Assembly: GCA_944389975.1 (NCBI GenBank)
Contig: CALXOH010000039.1
Location: forward strand, 1 to 42,752
Origin: an uncultured Spirochaetaceae bacterium
GTDB taxonomy: Bacteria > Spirochaetota > Spirochaetia > Sphaerochaetales > Sphaerochaetaceae
Length of the DNA: 42,752 nucleotides
Reading direction: 5' to 3'
Shown: piece by piece, positions 1-8,397 of the stretch
Layout: each line of letters starts with the position of its first letter
Numbering within the stretch: position 1 is the first letter of the stretch
Notes under the pieces: model-generated
The model's database searches: none
What the model saw: the letters and a program-made list of their open reading frames with translations, nothing else
What the model was told of the DNA's origin: nothing
Program-made: the position numbers and the translations under genes

Positions 1-1
1 G

Positions 2-676
2 GATATCGGCGTGAACAATGCCGCCGTCTGCTCGATCATCCGATCCGACGGTACTGTCACCGGAAGGAGGTTCATATCCTTCCCGGGAGAAGAAGACCGG
101 CTGGGGAGGATACTGGACGAGCGGAGGTCCGCGCATTCGAAATCAGCGTGCAGGACGCATAGGCTTGACCGGTTCCTTGGGAATCATAATGAGAACCTTG
201 CGAGGATGACGGCGGCCGCCATTGCGGAATACGCAGTATCGGAAGGTGCGTCCGTCATCGTGATGGAGCATCTCGATTCCGGAGGGAAGGCGAAAGGTTC
301 GAAGAAGGAGCGGCTGCACCTATGGAGGAAGAGAGACATCCTGAAGCGTACGGAGGCCATTGCCCACAGGAATGGCATAAGGTTCTCGACTGTGTATGCA
401 GGAGGGACATCGAAGTATGCCTTCGATGGATCTGGTGCAGTCATGAGGGACAAGGATAACATGTCGCTCTGCACGTTCAAGACAGGAAAGAAGTATAACG
501 CGGATCTCTCCGCGTCATACAACATAGGCGGGAGATACCTTGTAAGGGAGCTCCTGAAAGCGTGTCCGGAAACGGAGGCGTCGGAAGCCAGGGCGAAAGT
601 TCCCGGCTTATCCGCACGGGCCACATGCACCCTGTCCACCTATATCAGTCTCCTTGCGGTGACGGCTAAGGCCTGA
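2..676 (+). CDS. tnpB: TnpB-type RNA-guided nuclease, C-terminal part (5' end outside window)
   Basis: The reading frame is open to the left edge, so only about 224 C-terminal residues are visible. They hold the RuvC-like nuclease: the window opens on the RuvC-I motif DIGVNN, RuvC-II follows as VIVMEHLD, and RuvC-III is NADLSASYNI. TnpB proteins of IS200/IS605 and IS1341 elements are omega-RNA-guided DNA nucleases that favour retention of their transposon. The zinc-finger zone between RuvC-II and RuvC-III is atypical: it reads YAFDGSG and later SLCTFKTGK, so only one Cys is left. I recall this form from a distinct TnpB-like clade, so it need not mean decay. All three acidic positions are kept and no internal stop is seen. 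No tnpA is visible. Confidence 0.88.
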   Translation, partial: DIGVNNAAVCSIIRSDGTVTGRRFISFPGEEDRLGRILDERRSAHSKSACRTHRLDRFLGNHNENLARMTAAAIAEYAVSEGASVIVMEHLDSGGKAKGSKKERLHLWRKRDILKRTEAIAHRNGIRFSTVYAGGTSKYAFDGSGAVMRDKDNMSLCTFKTGKKYNADLSASYNIGGRYLVRELLKACPETEASEARAKVPGLSARATCTLSTYISLLAVTAKA

Positions 677-800
677 GCTGAGAGGAGACCGGGCGGTGGA
701 AGGGAAGTCCCCGCCCCCTAAAGGGGCAAGCGCGGGAGACCGCGTAGAGGGAAGCACCCGCTCCTACAAGCGGGCGAGGTTCACTTTCGAGTGAAAATGC
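677..800 (+). ncRNA. Candidate omega RNA scaffold and right end of the tnpB element
   Basis: The GC-rich stretch after the tnpB stop codes for nothing obvious but is rich in short perfect stems: GCCCC/GGGGC at 713-717/723-727, CCCGC/GCGGG at 757-761/770-774, and TTCACT-TTCG-AGTGAA at 780-795. In IS605-type elements the guide RNA scaffold overlaps the 3' end of tnpB and runs to the right end, and the guide is the flanking DNA. TTCAC at 780-784 is a plausible right-end tetra/pentamer. The exact boundary is not certain. Confidence 0.4.
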
Positions 801-894
801 GATCCAAGTGTGATGCGTTCAGTCATGGATCAGGGCGTGCATATGCATATTCCGTGTGCTTCTTCTGAACTTTGGATGTATCGGGAAAGTATTT

Positions 895-923
895 TCATTC
901 CGTCCACTTTCATGTGTTACAAT
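895..923 (+). promoter_or_regulatory. Extended -10 promoter of the GNAT gene (leaderless)
   Basis: TGT-TACAAT is an extended -10 at 915-923. The -35 near 895-900 is weak. A start seven bases after the hexamer falls exactly on the A of the ATG at 930, and no purine-rich ribosome binding site precedes that ATG. Confidence 0.5.
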
Positions 924-929
924 CAAGGT

Positions 930-1616
930 ATGTTGGAGACAGAAAGACTTGTTCTTCGTCCTTGGACGAAGGCTGATGCGGATGTGCTTTTTACTTACTC
1001 AAAAGATCCCGTACTGGGGCCCAGGGCCGGCTGGGCGATGCATAAGAGCATCGACGAAGGCCGCCGCATTCTGATGGCGGTACTCCTCGACAACGAGGCG
1101 TATGCGATAGAACTCAAGGGAAAGAAGGGAAATACGGTCATTGGATGCATAAGCATCAAGAAGGAGAAGGAGAGTACACTTACCCACTCTGACAAGGAAG
1201 TCGAGATCTCGTACTGGATTGCAAACAAGTTCTGGAACAAAGGCTATGCGACGGAAGCTGTCAAAGAGATCTTACGCCATGCGTTTGACGACGAGGGGAT
1301 GGAAGCAGTGTGGGGCGCATACTTCGAAGGAAACGACCAAGGGCGCCGCGTCTTGGAAAAATGCGGATTCTCTTACAGCCACATGCTCCTTGGAAAGAAG
1401 CATAGCGAATACTGGGATACCAATAAAGAGCACGTGATGGAGATCATGAAGTCAACCTATCTCAATCTCGTGGGGCGTGCAGATACCCAAAGTTATACGT
1501 TTTTATTGAGTAAGCGAGCAATCGAAGCGTTCTCCTCGCTCGGCGGGGATTGGCAACAAAAGATAAACGATGTCTTGATAGAAGCTGCGGAGAAGGAGAT
1601 CGAGAAGACAAAATAA
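930..1616 (+). CDS. GNAT family N-acetyltransferase (RimJ/RimL type)
   Basis: A 228-residue protein beginning MLETERLVLRPWTKADAD, the usual N-terminus of the RimJ/RimL-like GNAT group, which transfers acetyl from acetyl-CoA to an amine. The later segment WIANKFWNKGYATEAV followed by a turn and EGNDQGRRVLEKCGF matches the acetyl-CoA binding region and the Asn-x-x-(S/G)-x-x-V-x-x-K-x-GF pattern of this family. About 60 C-terminal residues after the GNAT fold are of unknown role. The frame can be extended upstream to 810, but the family alignment and the -10 element place the start at 930. The substrate cannot be told; protein N-terminus, antibiotic or small amine are all possible. The gene converges on rlmL across a shared terminator. 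Confidence 0.85.
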   Translation: MLETERLVLRPWTKADADVLFTYSKDPVLGPRAGWAMHKSIDEGRRILMAVLLDNEAYAIELKGKKGNTVIGCISIKKEKESTLTHSDKEVEISYWIANKFWNKGYATEAVKEILRHAFDDEGMEAVWGAYFEGNDQGRRVLEKCGFSYSHMLLGKKHSEYWDTNKEHVMEIMKSTYLNLVGRADTQSYTFLLSKRAIEAFSSLGGDWQQKINDVLIEAAEKEIEKTK

Positions 1617-1621
1617 ATGGA

Positions 1622-1646
1622 AAAGGGGAGCGCCCGGCTCCCCTTT
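1622..1646. terminator. Bidirectional terminator between the GNAT gene and rlmL
   Basis: A perfect 10-bp stem (1622-1631 with 1637-1646) with loop GCCCG. The A-run on one side and T-run on the other let it serve both converging genes. Confidence 0.85.
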
Positions 1647-1648
1647 GA

Positions 1649-3859
1649 CTACCACTTTCTCCTGATGTTCACTTTAACTTTCTTTCGTATCAGATAGCAC
1701 TTGTGGATCTTCGGGCTGTTCTCATAGTCAACTCCGATCGTCTCCGGCGTGATATCCTTCACGTAATATTCGTCGAGTATCTCCTCATCCATTTTGAATT
1801 TCGTGAAGTTCGTGCTGAATATCATCAAGCCACTTTTGCTTAGAAGTCTCATCGCCCTGTGTATCAACTTCCTGTGGTCGCGCTGTACGTCGAATGTGTT
1901 CCGGCTCTTGCTGTTGCTGAAGGTCGGGGGATCGCAGAAGATCAGGTCGTACCTGTCGAACGAGTTTGCAAGGTACTCCATGACATCCGACTTGTAGAAG
2001 AAGTTCCTGATCGTAGTGGGGAAGGAGTTTATCTTCATGTTCTCGATCGCCCAGTCAAGGTATGTCGATGATGCGTCCACAGATACCGTGGAGATCGCAC
2101 CTCCCTTGATCGCGTTCAGCGTTGCAGTTGCAGTGTACGAGAATAGATTCAAGAACCTCTTTCCCCCGCTGATCTCCTGGATGTACTTCCTTATCGGCCT
2201 ATGATCGAGGAATATCCCGGTGTCGAGGTAGTCGGTGAAGTTCACGAGCACGTTCAGCCCGTTCTCGTGGATGATGTTGAAGTGGTTCTTCGATGCAAGC
2301 TTCTCGTACTGGCTCTTTCCCTTCATCGAACTTCTGACTTTAACGAATATGTTCTCGATGTCGATTCCCGTGGCCCTCTCGGTGGCTAAGACCAGCTCTT
2401 CAAGCCTTCTCTCCGTATCCTCTTGGGGAATCTCAGGAGGGCTCTTGTACTCGCTGAGGTTTATCCATTTTCCTTCGTACATGTCGATCGCTGCATTGTA
2501 CTCCTTCATGTCGGCATCGTAGATCCTGTAGGAAGTAACTCCCTCCTTCTCCATCTCCCCTTTGAGTTTCGAAAGGTTCTTCAAAAGCCTGTTGTAGACC
2601 ATCTCCGAACCCGGGGAAAGGGGTTTTGAAAGCCTTTCTTCCTTCTTTCTGAGGTTCTTTTCCCTCTGCTCCTCCCTCTCTTCGTCCGTGTATATCGTAT
2701 AGTGCGCCGCCTGGCATTCGATCGGGCCGTTGTAGAACGTATTGGTCCTTTCAGGTTTCATCGGGATGTACGAGAATAGTTCGCTCTCGGGAGCAAAGAG
2801 GGTTGCCTTCCAGCCTTTGAACGCGCTTTGGAGCTCATCCCCGATCTTCTCGTAGAAACTTCCGATGTCATCACTCTTCATCCTCACTCCGTATGGCGGA
2901 TCTGTGATTATGAAACCTCTTTCATCCCCGAAGTCACCTTCCTTGTACGAGAACGCATCCTTCTCGTCGATGGATATCAAATCGGAAACGCCCGCTTTGA
3001 TCGCACTTTCGCGCATTATCGAGACAGCCTTCCCCGAGATGTCGCTTGCATAGATCCTGATGTCCCTTCTCTCACGCGCTTCATCCCTTCTCTTCTCAGC
3101 TTCAGCTTTCACGCTCTCCCAAAGCTCTTTGTCGAACGAAGGAAGGTGCATGAATGCAAACTCCCTGTCTCCGACGAGTCCCGGTGCGGTATCTGATGCC
3201 ATGAGCGCAGCTTCGATCGCTATCGTACCCGTTCCCCCGAATGGATCGAGAAGTATTCCCGCTTTATCTTCGGTGATGCTCTTCTTCCAGTCGCTCCTCA
3301 TTACCAGCGATGCGGCAAGGTACTCCTTCATCGACACGTCGAGGTTGTTCTCGACCTTGTAGCCGCGCCTGCTCATCCCTTCGCCCGAGAAATCGATGTA
3401 CCAGATCGCAGTGTCCTTGTGGATGTGTACATGTACGGTGAAGTAGGGGTTTTCCGTATCCACGTCGGGCCTCTTTCCGTCGAACTTCTCCCTGATCCTG
3501 TCCACAATTCCGTCTTTGACTCTCAGGGAGATGAAGTGCGAGTTGTCTACGTACGGGCATGAGATCACAGTCTCTGTGACTTTGATCGTGCATTCCGGCG
3601 TGATGTAATCCTCCCATGGGATCCCCATCGTCGCTTCGTATAGTTCGTCGGCGCTTCTCAGCCCTTCGTCGTGGTAGGATGCAAGGAGAAGGCGTGATGA
3701 GACTCTTGAGTTCATCACGAAGTTGTAAGCTCCCCTCAGGTCGCTTTTGAACTCGACTCCCCCTCGTGTCACCCTTATCTCTTCAGCGTTTGCATAAAGT
3801 ATCACCTCGTCCTTTACGAGGTCTGCCTGGTTTGTCCCGGAACAAGCGAAGAAAATCAT
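1649..3859 (-). CDS. rlmL: Bifunctional 23S rRNA methyltransferase RlmKL
   Basis: A 736-residue protein matching the fused RlmL-RlmK enzyme (about 700 residues in E. coli), which makes m2G2445 and m7G2069 in 23S rRNA during 50S assembly. The N-terminal part has a THUMP-like RNA-binding segment (about residues 40-155), then the RlmL methyltransferase with DPFGGTGTIAIEAA (205-218) as SAM site and TDPPYGVR as the N-methyltransferase DPPY motif. The C-terminal RlmK half shows FLDHRPIRKYI, a SAM-binding stretch FLNLFSYTATATL, and IFCDPPTFSNS. It starts within the hslO stop (ATGA), so the two are translated as an operon, hslO first. Confidence 0.93.
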   Translation of the reverse strand: MIFFACSGTNQADLVKDEVILYANAEEIRVTRGGVEFKSDLRGAYNFVMNSRVSSRLLLASYHDEGLRSADELYEATMGIPWEDYITPECTIKVTETVISCPYVDNSHFISLRVKDGIVDRIREKFDGKRPDVDTENPYFTVHVHIHKDTAIWYIDFSGEGMSRRGYKVENNLDVSMKEYLAASLVMRSDWKKSITEDKAGILLDPFGGTGTIAIEAALMASDTAPGLVGDREFAFMHLPSFDKELWESVKAEAEKRRDEARERRDIRIYASDISGKAVSIMRESAIKAGVSDLISIDEKDAFSYKEGDFGDERGFIITDPPYGVRMKSDDIGSFYEKIGDELQSAFKGWKATLFAPESELFSYIPMKPERTNTFYNGPIECQAAHYTIYTDEEREEQREKNLRKKEERLSKPLSPGSEMVYNRLLKNLSKLKGEMEKEGVTSYRIYDADMKEYNAAIDMYEGKWINLSEYKSPPEIPQEDTERRLEELVLATERATGIDIENIFVKVRSSMKGKSQYEKLASKNHFNIIHENGLNVLVNFTDYLDTGIFLDHRPIRKYIQEISGGKRFLNLFSYTATATLNAIKGGAISTVSVDASSTYLDWAIENMKINSFPTTIRNFFYKSDVMEYLANSFDRYDLIFCDPPTFSNSKSRNTFDVQRDHRKLIHRAMRLLSKSGLMIFSTNFTKFKMDEEILDEYYVKDITPETIGVDYENSPKIHKCYLIRKKVKVNIRRKW

Positions 3860-4797
3860 TTCTCATCTCCTCCTTTTCCAAAGAGTTCTTCCACCTCTTT
3901 TTTTTCGAACGAATACACGCTGCCGCAGTTGAGGCATTCCAAATCAAGCGGGAACTTTCCTTCCATTATCCCGTTCTTCTCACTCTCAGGCAGGGATGAA
4001 AGGTGTATCCTGAAGCGCTCCTTCGAGCATGGGCATGAGAAAGAGAGTGGCTGTGATGATAGATGTAGTGGTGAAAATTCCTCGAACTCGCTTTCGACGT
4101 ACGATCTGATGTCCACGCCCTCTGAAAGAAGCTTTCCGAGCCCTTTGAGTTTCGATGCTTTCTCTTCAAGCTTTGCTACTACACTTTCAGGACACTTTGG
4201 CATCAGCTGCAAAAATATTCCCCCGCCACCACTTACGTATCCCTTTTCATTGAGTTTCACCGAAATGTAGAAGAGGGTGGGCGTCTGTTCGCTTTCGCTG
4301 AAGTAAAGCGCAAGGTCCTTCGCTATGTTCCCGTATTGCATCATCACTGTTCCTGAAAATGGTGTTTTCGCACCTTCAAGCGTCTTTGTCACTGTCAGGA
4401 ATCCCGGGCCGAAGAGCATGTTCACCCCTTCATCCCCGTTTACGCATCCCGTTACTGGAATAGGGTTGTTCACCAAATACCCGCGTACGTATCCCGACGC
4501 ACCCGATTCGACCGACAGCCCTTTTATCGGTCCACCGCACTCGATGTCCAGTCTTATCCTGTCGTTCCCTTTGACCTGTGACGACAATAACGCTACCCCG
4601 ATGTATGCCTGGGAAAGTACGTATGTCTCCAGACTGCCAAGGTTATGGCTTTCCTTCATGCTGTTCAGGCTCTTCGTCAGGCTCAGTGCGTACATCCTGA
4701 CGCTTTTGTCGCCAAAGAGGTAAATCTCCCTTCCATCCGCCGGAAGAGAGGCGAGGTGTGCTCTCACTTCCTCGTCTTGTATTTCCTTTGTAATCAT
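3856..4797 (-). CDS. hslO: Hsp33 redox-regulated holdase chaperone
   Basis: A 313-residue protein of the Hsp33 family, a cytoplasmic holdase switched on by oxidative unfolding. The N-terminal substrate-binding domain has the expected pattern (GGPIKGLSVE, GYVRGYL). The C-terminal zinc switch has four cysteines as CxC (C255, C257) and CxxC (C288, C291), the family arrangement, so redox control should work. The ATG at 4795-4797 has no Shine-Dalgarno; a TTGCCC-N18-TACACT promoter lies just upstream and would begin transcription one base before the ATG. First gene of the hslO-rlmL operon, divergent from the sensor kinase gene. Confidence 0.94.
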   Translation of the reverse strand: MITKEIQDEEVRAHLASLPADGREIYLFGDKSVRMYALSLTKSLNSMKESHNLGSLETYVLSQAYIGVALLSSQVKGNDRIRLDIECGGPIKGLSVESGASGYVRGYLVNNPIPVTGCVNGDEGVNMLFGPGFLTVTKTLEGAKTPFSGTVMMQYGNIAKDLALYFSESEQTPTLFYISVKLNEKGYVSGGGGIFLQLMPKCPESVVAKLEEKASKLKGLGKLLSEGVDIRSYVESEFEEFSPLHLSSQPLSFSCPCSKERFRIHLSSLPESEKNGIMEGKFPLDLECLNCGSVYSFEKKEVEELFGKGGDEK

Positions 4798-4804
4798 AAC
4801 GGAA

Positions 4805-4834
4805 AGTGTACATTTGAACCCCGTTCCAGGGCAA
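4805..4834 (-). promoter_or_regulatory. hslO promoter, near-leaderless
   Basis: Read on the minus strand: -35 TTGCCC (4829-4834), 18-bp spacer, -10 TACACT (4805-4810). Predicted start at 4798, one base before the hslO ATG. Confidence 0.55.
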
Positions 4835-4863
4835 GTGACCGGAATGTGATAAGGTGTTACACT
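4835..4863 (+). promoter_or_regulatory. Sensor-kinase promoter, leaderless
   Basis: Extended -10 TGT-TACACT (4855-4863; hexamer 4858-4863) with a poor -35 GTGACC (4835-4840, spacer 17). Predicted start is 4870, the A of the ATG. It abuts and mirrors the hslO promoter; both read TACACTTTCC toward their gene. Confidence 0.5.
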
Positions 4864-4869
4864 TTCCTT

Positions 4870-6162
4870 ATGGCCCGGGCAAAGACAAGGAAGGAAAAGC
4901 TCAAGAGATTATTCAAGGAAAAGGCACTCAGAACCCGCATTCTGATCGTAATTGTACTCTTCCTCCTTATCGCTGTGATCCTATTCATAACGATCAATCT
5001 CCTTTCGATAAAGCGGCTTGAGATGGAGAACAACGTCGAGAGAGCGTTCAATGACTTGATGCTTGCCATGGAGGACTCCTCGATACCCGTTTCGATAGTG
5101 ATGGCCGAGGACGGTGTGAACGGATTTGCGATCTACTCTAGCTACGGCAACCTTTTATATAGCGAAGGGGATGTGTACCAGCGCCTTCCTTTGGTCGATT
5201 TCGAGTGGGGCGAGAGGAACGCAAGTACCAATTCGATTACGAACTTCGACAGCAGTACGAATACGATGGAGTACATAAGGTTCTCCCGGAAAGCTGTTGT
5301 TCCTACAACCCAGAGCCTATTGGTCTCCGAAGAGCTCGGCCTCGTCGACTTTCCGAATATCATCTACCTCTCGTATGATGCGTCAAACTACAGAAGGGAT
5401 ATAATCGCGATACAGATCGTGATGCTTCTTCTGCTCGCATCTTCGGTATTTTTCTTCTTTTACATCATCCACGTATACGATGAGAACGTCCTGTACAAGG
5501 AAGCGTTGGAAAAGCAGGAACGCCTTGTGAGCCTCGGGCAGGCTGCACGCACCCTCACGCACGAGATCAAAAACCCATTGAGTGCGATAACAATCCAGGT
5601 TGCGATACTCAAAAAGACCCTTCCCGAAGATGTCTCCGGGGACCTCGATGTGATCGCCGGCGAAACAAAGCGCCTCATAACACTCGCCGACAGGGTATCT
5701 GAATTTCTTCATAACCCGGTTGGGAACCCCGAGAGAATAAGTCTCGAGGAATCGATCCGTTCACTTTTCCCCCTCTTCAAAGGAAAAGGGGATATCAAGA
5801 TGAAGGATTACAGCGGGGAGTACTTTGTTTTCTTCGACAAGGAAAGGTTCCGATCAGTCTTTGAAAACATCATCAAAAACGCATTTGAGTCGATGGACGG
5901 CATGAGCGAGCACTTGGTGGAAATCGCGTTCAGCCCGGGAAGAAAAGGCATAGTCCGCATTTTCATCCGCGACAGGGGATGCGGGATAAAGGAAGATGAG
6001 AAAGCGAAGATCTTCGATCCTTTTTACACTACGAAGATACACGGATCGGGCATCGGACTAGCGATCTCAAAGCAGTTCATAGAGGCATCCGGGGGGCAGA
6101 TTGCACTCCGAAAGCGTGATGGCGGGGGTACTGAAGTCGAGGTGGATTTACCCCTGGCGTGA
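4870..6162 (+). CDS. NtrB-like membrane sensor histidine kinase
   Basis: A 430-residue membrane kinase. TM1 is about residues 23-46, an extracytoplasmic sensor region about 47-175 without a recognised domain, and TM2 about 178-202. The HisKA domain has TLTHEIKNPLSAI with phospho-acceptor H231. The ATPase domain has the N box (N333-N337), DRGCGI (368-373), FDPFYTT and GSGIGLA (392-398), so it should be active. The form is that of NtrB/AtoS/ZraS kinases that pair with sigma-54 activators. Its probable partner is the NtrC-type gene about 900 bp downstream; relic DNA lies between them. The frame extends upstream to 4645, but the start at 4870 fits the basic pre-TM segment and the -10 element. The signal is unknown. 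Confidence 0.88.
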   Translation: MARAKTRKEKLKRLFKEKALRTRILIVIVLFLLIAVILFITINLLSIKRLEMENNVERAFNDLMLAMEDSSIPVSIVMAEDGVNGFAIYSSYGNLLYSEGDVYQRLPLVDFEWGERNASTNSITNFDSSTNTMEYIRFSRKAVVPTTQSLLVSEELGLVDFPNIIYLSYDASNYRRDIIAIQIVMLLLLASSVFFFFYIIHVYDENVLYKEALEKQERLVSLGQAARTLTHEIKNPLSAITIQVAILKKTLPEDVSGDLDVIAGETKRLITLADRVSEFLHNPVGNPERISLEESIRSLFPLFKGKGDIKMKDYSGEYFVFFDKERFRSVFENIIKNAFESMDGMSEHLVEIAFSPGRKGIVRIFIRDRGCGIKEDEKAKIFDPFYTTKIHGSGIGLAISKQFIEASGGQIALRKRDGGGTEVEVDLPLA

Positions 6163-6339
6163 TTGCTGATGGCGAAAATCTATGAAAACCGTTATTTGAA
6201 ATGGCAAAAATCATAATAATGTGCCAGTTATTCAAGATAGACTATATCAAAGTGATTTTGACCGGATGATACTTGAAATCCAAGCTGTTCAGTCAGAGAA
6301 GGACAAAGAAAATGAGTAACCTTGATGATATAGTGAGTT

Positions 6340-6669
6340 GAGATGGCGATAACGAACCTTGGGTATCAGGCATATTATCGGAGAGCATGAGCTGTCCGGG
6401 AATTTGCGATCTGGGTATGGAAAGCATACATTACAAGAATTATCTGAGCGATTGACGAATGAATTTGGTAAGGGTTTTGCAGTCAGAACTCTTCATCAGA
6501 TGAAGAAGTTCTATGATCCATTTCCAAATACGAACGCATGCGTTCGCAATTGACATGGTCTCATTATCGACTGCAGATGGCAGTGGAAAACGAGATGGTA
6601 AGAGACTGGTTCCCATTTGTCGTGATTACGTCGACATTTTGGCAGCAAGTTCTTCGTCATCAACATTGA
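6340..6669 (+). pseudogene. DUF1016 (YhcG family) gene remnant, frameshifted
   Basis: A frame starting near 6359 encodes YGKHTLQELSERLTNEF then GKGFAVRTLHQMKKFY, closely resembling the N-terminal DUF1016 region of YhcG-type PD-(D/E)XK nuclease proteins. It stops at 6551-6553. The next expected block, RSQLTWSHYRLQMAVENEM, is encoded from 6538 in another frame and ends at 6669. The C-terminal nuclease half is missing. So this is a broken fragment of a gene usually found in the accessory genome. The 180 bases before it (6163-6340) hold nothing I can identify. Confidence 0.7.
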
Positions 6670-6942
6670 ATTCCCTGTATTTCAGAAGATCAATCTGCTC
6701 TGGATTGTCAAAGCTGGTTTTGTGGGTTGAAAGATTTCTTTAAAGGCATAATATGCAGACTGACCCGCCGATTTGAGGAGGCATGGCCTTAACCTTGGCT
6801 GGCGCTTTCTTCCATAGTATATTGATTTTCCTTTTCTTCGTGGAAGTTTTTGTAAGGTTTTGGGGGTTTTGCCGTACTCATCGGGGATGCAATCAAAGTT
6901 GATGACAAGTTGAGTTTTTCTTGTTTTGGGTAATTTGCACAT
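6578..6942 (-). pseudogene. Unidentified gene remnant on the minus strand
   Basis: An open frame from 6942 gives about 86 residues (MCKLPKTRKTQLVINFD at its start), AT-rich at its start and ending at 6682. A shift near 6710 would open a second frame ending in LLKYREFNVDDEELAAKMST around 6630. The two frames look like one damaged coding sequence, but I do not recognise a family. It overlaps the tail of the DUF1016 remnant on the other strand, suggesting layered insertions. Chance open frames remain possible. Confidence 0.3.
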
Positions 6943-6974
6943 TATGCGCTTCTATTTTCTTCTTTTTGCCATTT

Positions 6975-7004
6975 TTGCAATCTAGCGTTAGAATTTAGTA
7001 TAAA
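6975..7004 (+). promoter_or_regulatory. Promoter of the NtrC-like gene
   Basis: TTGCAA (6975-6980), 18-bp spacer, TATAAA (6999-7004). It would give a leader of about 50 bases before the ATG at 7063. It lets the regulator be expressed apart from the kinase. Confidence 0.6.
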
Positions 7005-7062
7005 GGTGGGCTAAGCAGAGAGGGGGATGTAGTCCTCTTTTGTTTATTCGTTGGGAGAGGGG

Positions 7063-8397
7063 ATGAAAGTACTTGTCTGTGATGATGAAGAGAATATAAG
7101 GAATCTATTGAAAAGGTATTTTGCGCTTTTCAGTATCGATTGCCTTGTTGCAGAGAACGGGTTATCTGCAAAGCGGATGATAAGCCAGGAAGCATTCGAT
7201 GCAGTACTGGTCGATCTCAAGATGCCCGGGATTGACGGATTGGAGCTCATCAAATGGCTCAGGAGCGAAGGCTTTTCGATGCCTATCGTGATGATCAGCG
7301 CCCACGGGGAAATCAGCGATGCGGTAGAGGCACTGAAGGAAGGTGCCGATGACTACTTGGAAAAGCCGTTTGACCCTGAAGAGATGGTAAGGCGGGTGAA
7401 ATTACTTACCGAAGCGCGTAACCTCGATGTGACACAGAATTCAAACGACGGTGCACTTGGCTCGCTGATCGGGTCTTCCACAGCGATGGAGAGGATCAAG
7501 GATGTCATCTCCAGGATTTCAAAGACGATGGCAACCATATTGATCACCGGGGAAAGCGGAACAGGAAAGGAAGTTGTTGCGCGTGCCATACATAAGGCAA
7601 GCGAACTTTCCGGTCCTTTCGTCCCCATAAACATCGGTGGTGTTCCCGAGAACCTCCTGGAGTCCGAACTATTCGGGTACGAGAAGGGTGCATTCACTGG
7701 TGCAACTGCAAGGAAGATCGGATTGTTCGAGCTGGCTGGCGGCGGCACTTTGTTTTTGGATGAGATGGGTGATATGCCCCTGTCTCTCCAAGTGAAGATA
7801 CTCAGAGTCCTCCAGGAGAAGAAGATCACGCGGTTAGGGGGAACTGAGGAGATAGCGATCAACGCGCGTATAATTGCAGCTACGAACAAGAACTTGGAGG
7901 ATATGGTCAGGAAAGGGAAATTCCGGGAAGACCTTTTCTACCGATTGAACGTAGTCAGGATCGAACTTCCTCCTTTGAGGGAGAGGAAAGAGGATATTCC
8001 GCTCCTTTCTGCATACATTGCCAAAAAGCTTGCAAAGCGGATGGATAAGCGTATCGAAGGGTTTACACCCGAGGCGATGGAAGCGTTGAAGGCACATGAG
8101 TTCTACGGGAACGTAAGGGAACTGGAGAACATACTCGAGCGCGCTCTTATATTCTCAGACGGCCCGACGATCGGGAAGAACGATCTGTTGTTTTCCCAGT
8201 CGGTATCAAAAGATATGCAGGGCTCGAAGGATGATTTGATCCCTGATGAAGTTTATTCTTTGAAGGAAATCGAGAAGTATGCGATCATCAAGGCGCTTCA
8301 GCGATGGGAGGGAAACAGAACCAAGGCAGCAGAGGAGTTGGGTATTTCCCGACGCACCTTGATAACCAAGATCGCCGAGTATGGCATAGAGTTGTAG
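7063..8397 (+). CDS. NtrC-family sigma-54-dependent response regulator
   Basis: A 444-residue three-domain activator. Receiver: acidic pair D7/D8, phospho-acceptor D51 in LVDLKMPGIDG, and K101. AAA+ domain: Walker A GESGTGKE (163-170), sigma-54 contact loop GAFTGA (209-214), Walker B TLFLDE (229-234). C-terminus: a Fis-type helix-turn-helix (NRTKAAEELGISRRTL). Such proteins remodel closed sigma-54 RNA polymerase at distant enhancers, so the genome should encode RpoN. A TTG at 7051 is in frame, but ATG 7063 has GGGAGAGG just before it and fits the receiver N-terminus. The likely partner is the kinase upstream. No sigma-54 (GG-N10-GC) promoter was noticed in the window, so targets probably lie elsewhere. 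Confidence 0.93.
   Translation: MKVLVCDDEENIRNLLKRYFALFSIDCLVAENGLSAKRMISQEAFDAVLVDLKMPGIDGLELIKWLRSEGFSMPIVMISAHGEISDAVEALKEGADDYLEKPFDPEEMVRRVKLLTEARNLDVTQNSNDGALGSLIGSSTAMERIKDVISRISKTMATILITGESGTGKEVVARAIHKASELSGPFVPINIGGVPENLLESELFGYEKGAFTGATARKIGLFELAGGGTLFLDEMGDMPLSLQVKILRVLQEKKITRLGGTEEIAINARIIAATNKNLEDMVRKGKFREDLFYRLNVVRIELPPLRERKEDIPLLSAYIAKKLAKRMDKRIEGFTPEAMEALKAHEFYGNVRELENILERALIFSDGPTIGKNDLLFSQSVSKDMQGSKDDLIPDEVYSLKEIEKYAIIKALQRWEGNRTKAAEELGISRRTLITKIAEYGIEL

Noticed and set aside
184-639. 151-residue minus-strand frame opposite tnpB
   Set aside because: Antisense shadow of a frame with clear RuvC motifs.
810-929. N-terminal extension of the GNAT protein from 810
   Set aside because: It does not match the family, and a -10 element at 918-923 lies inside it.
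4645-4869. N-terminal extension of the sensor kinase from 4645
   Set aside because: It would overlap hslO antisense and the promoter; residues before MARAKTRKEK do not fit.
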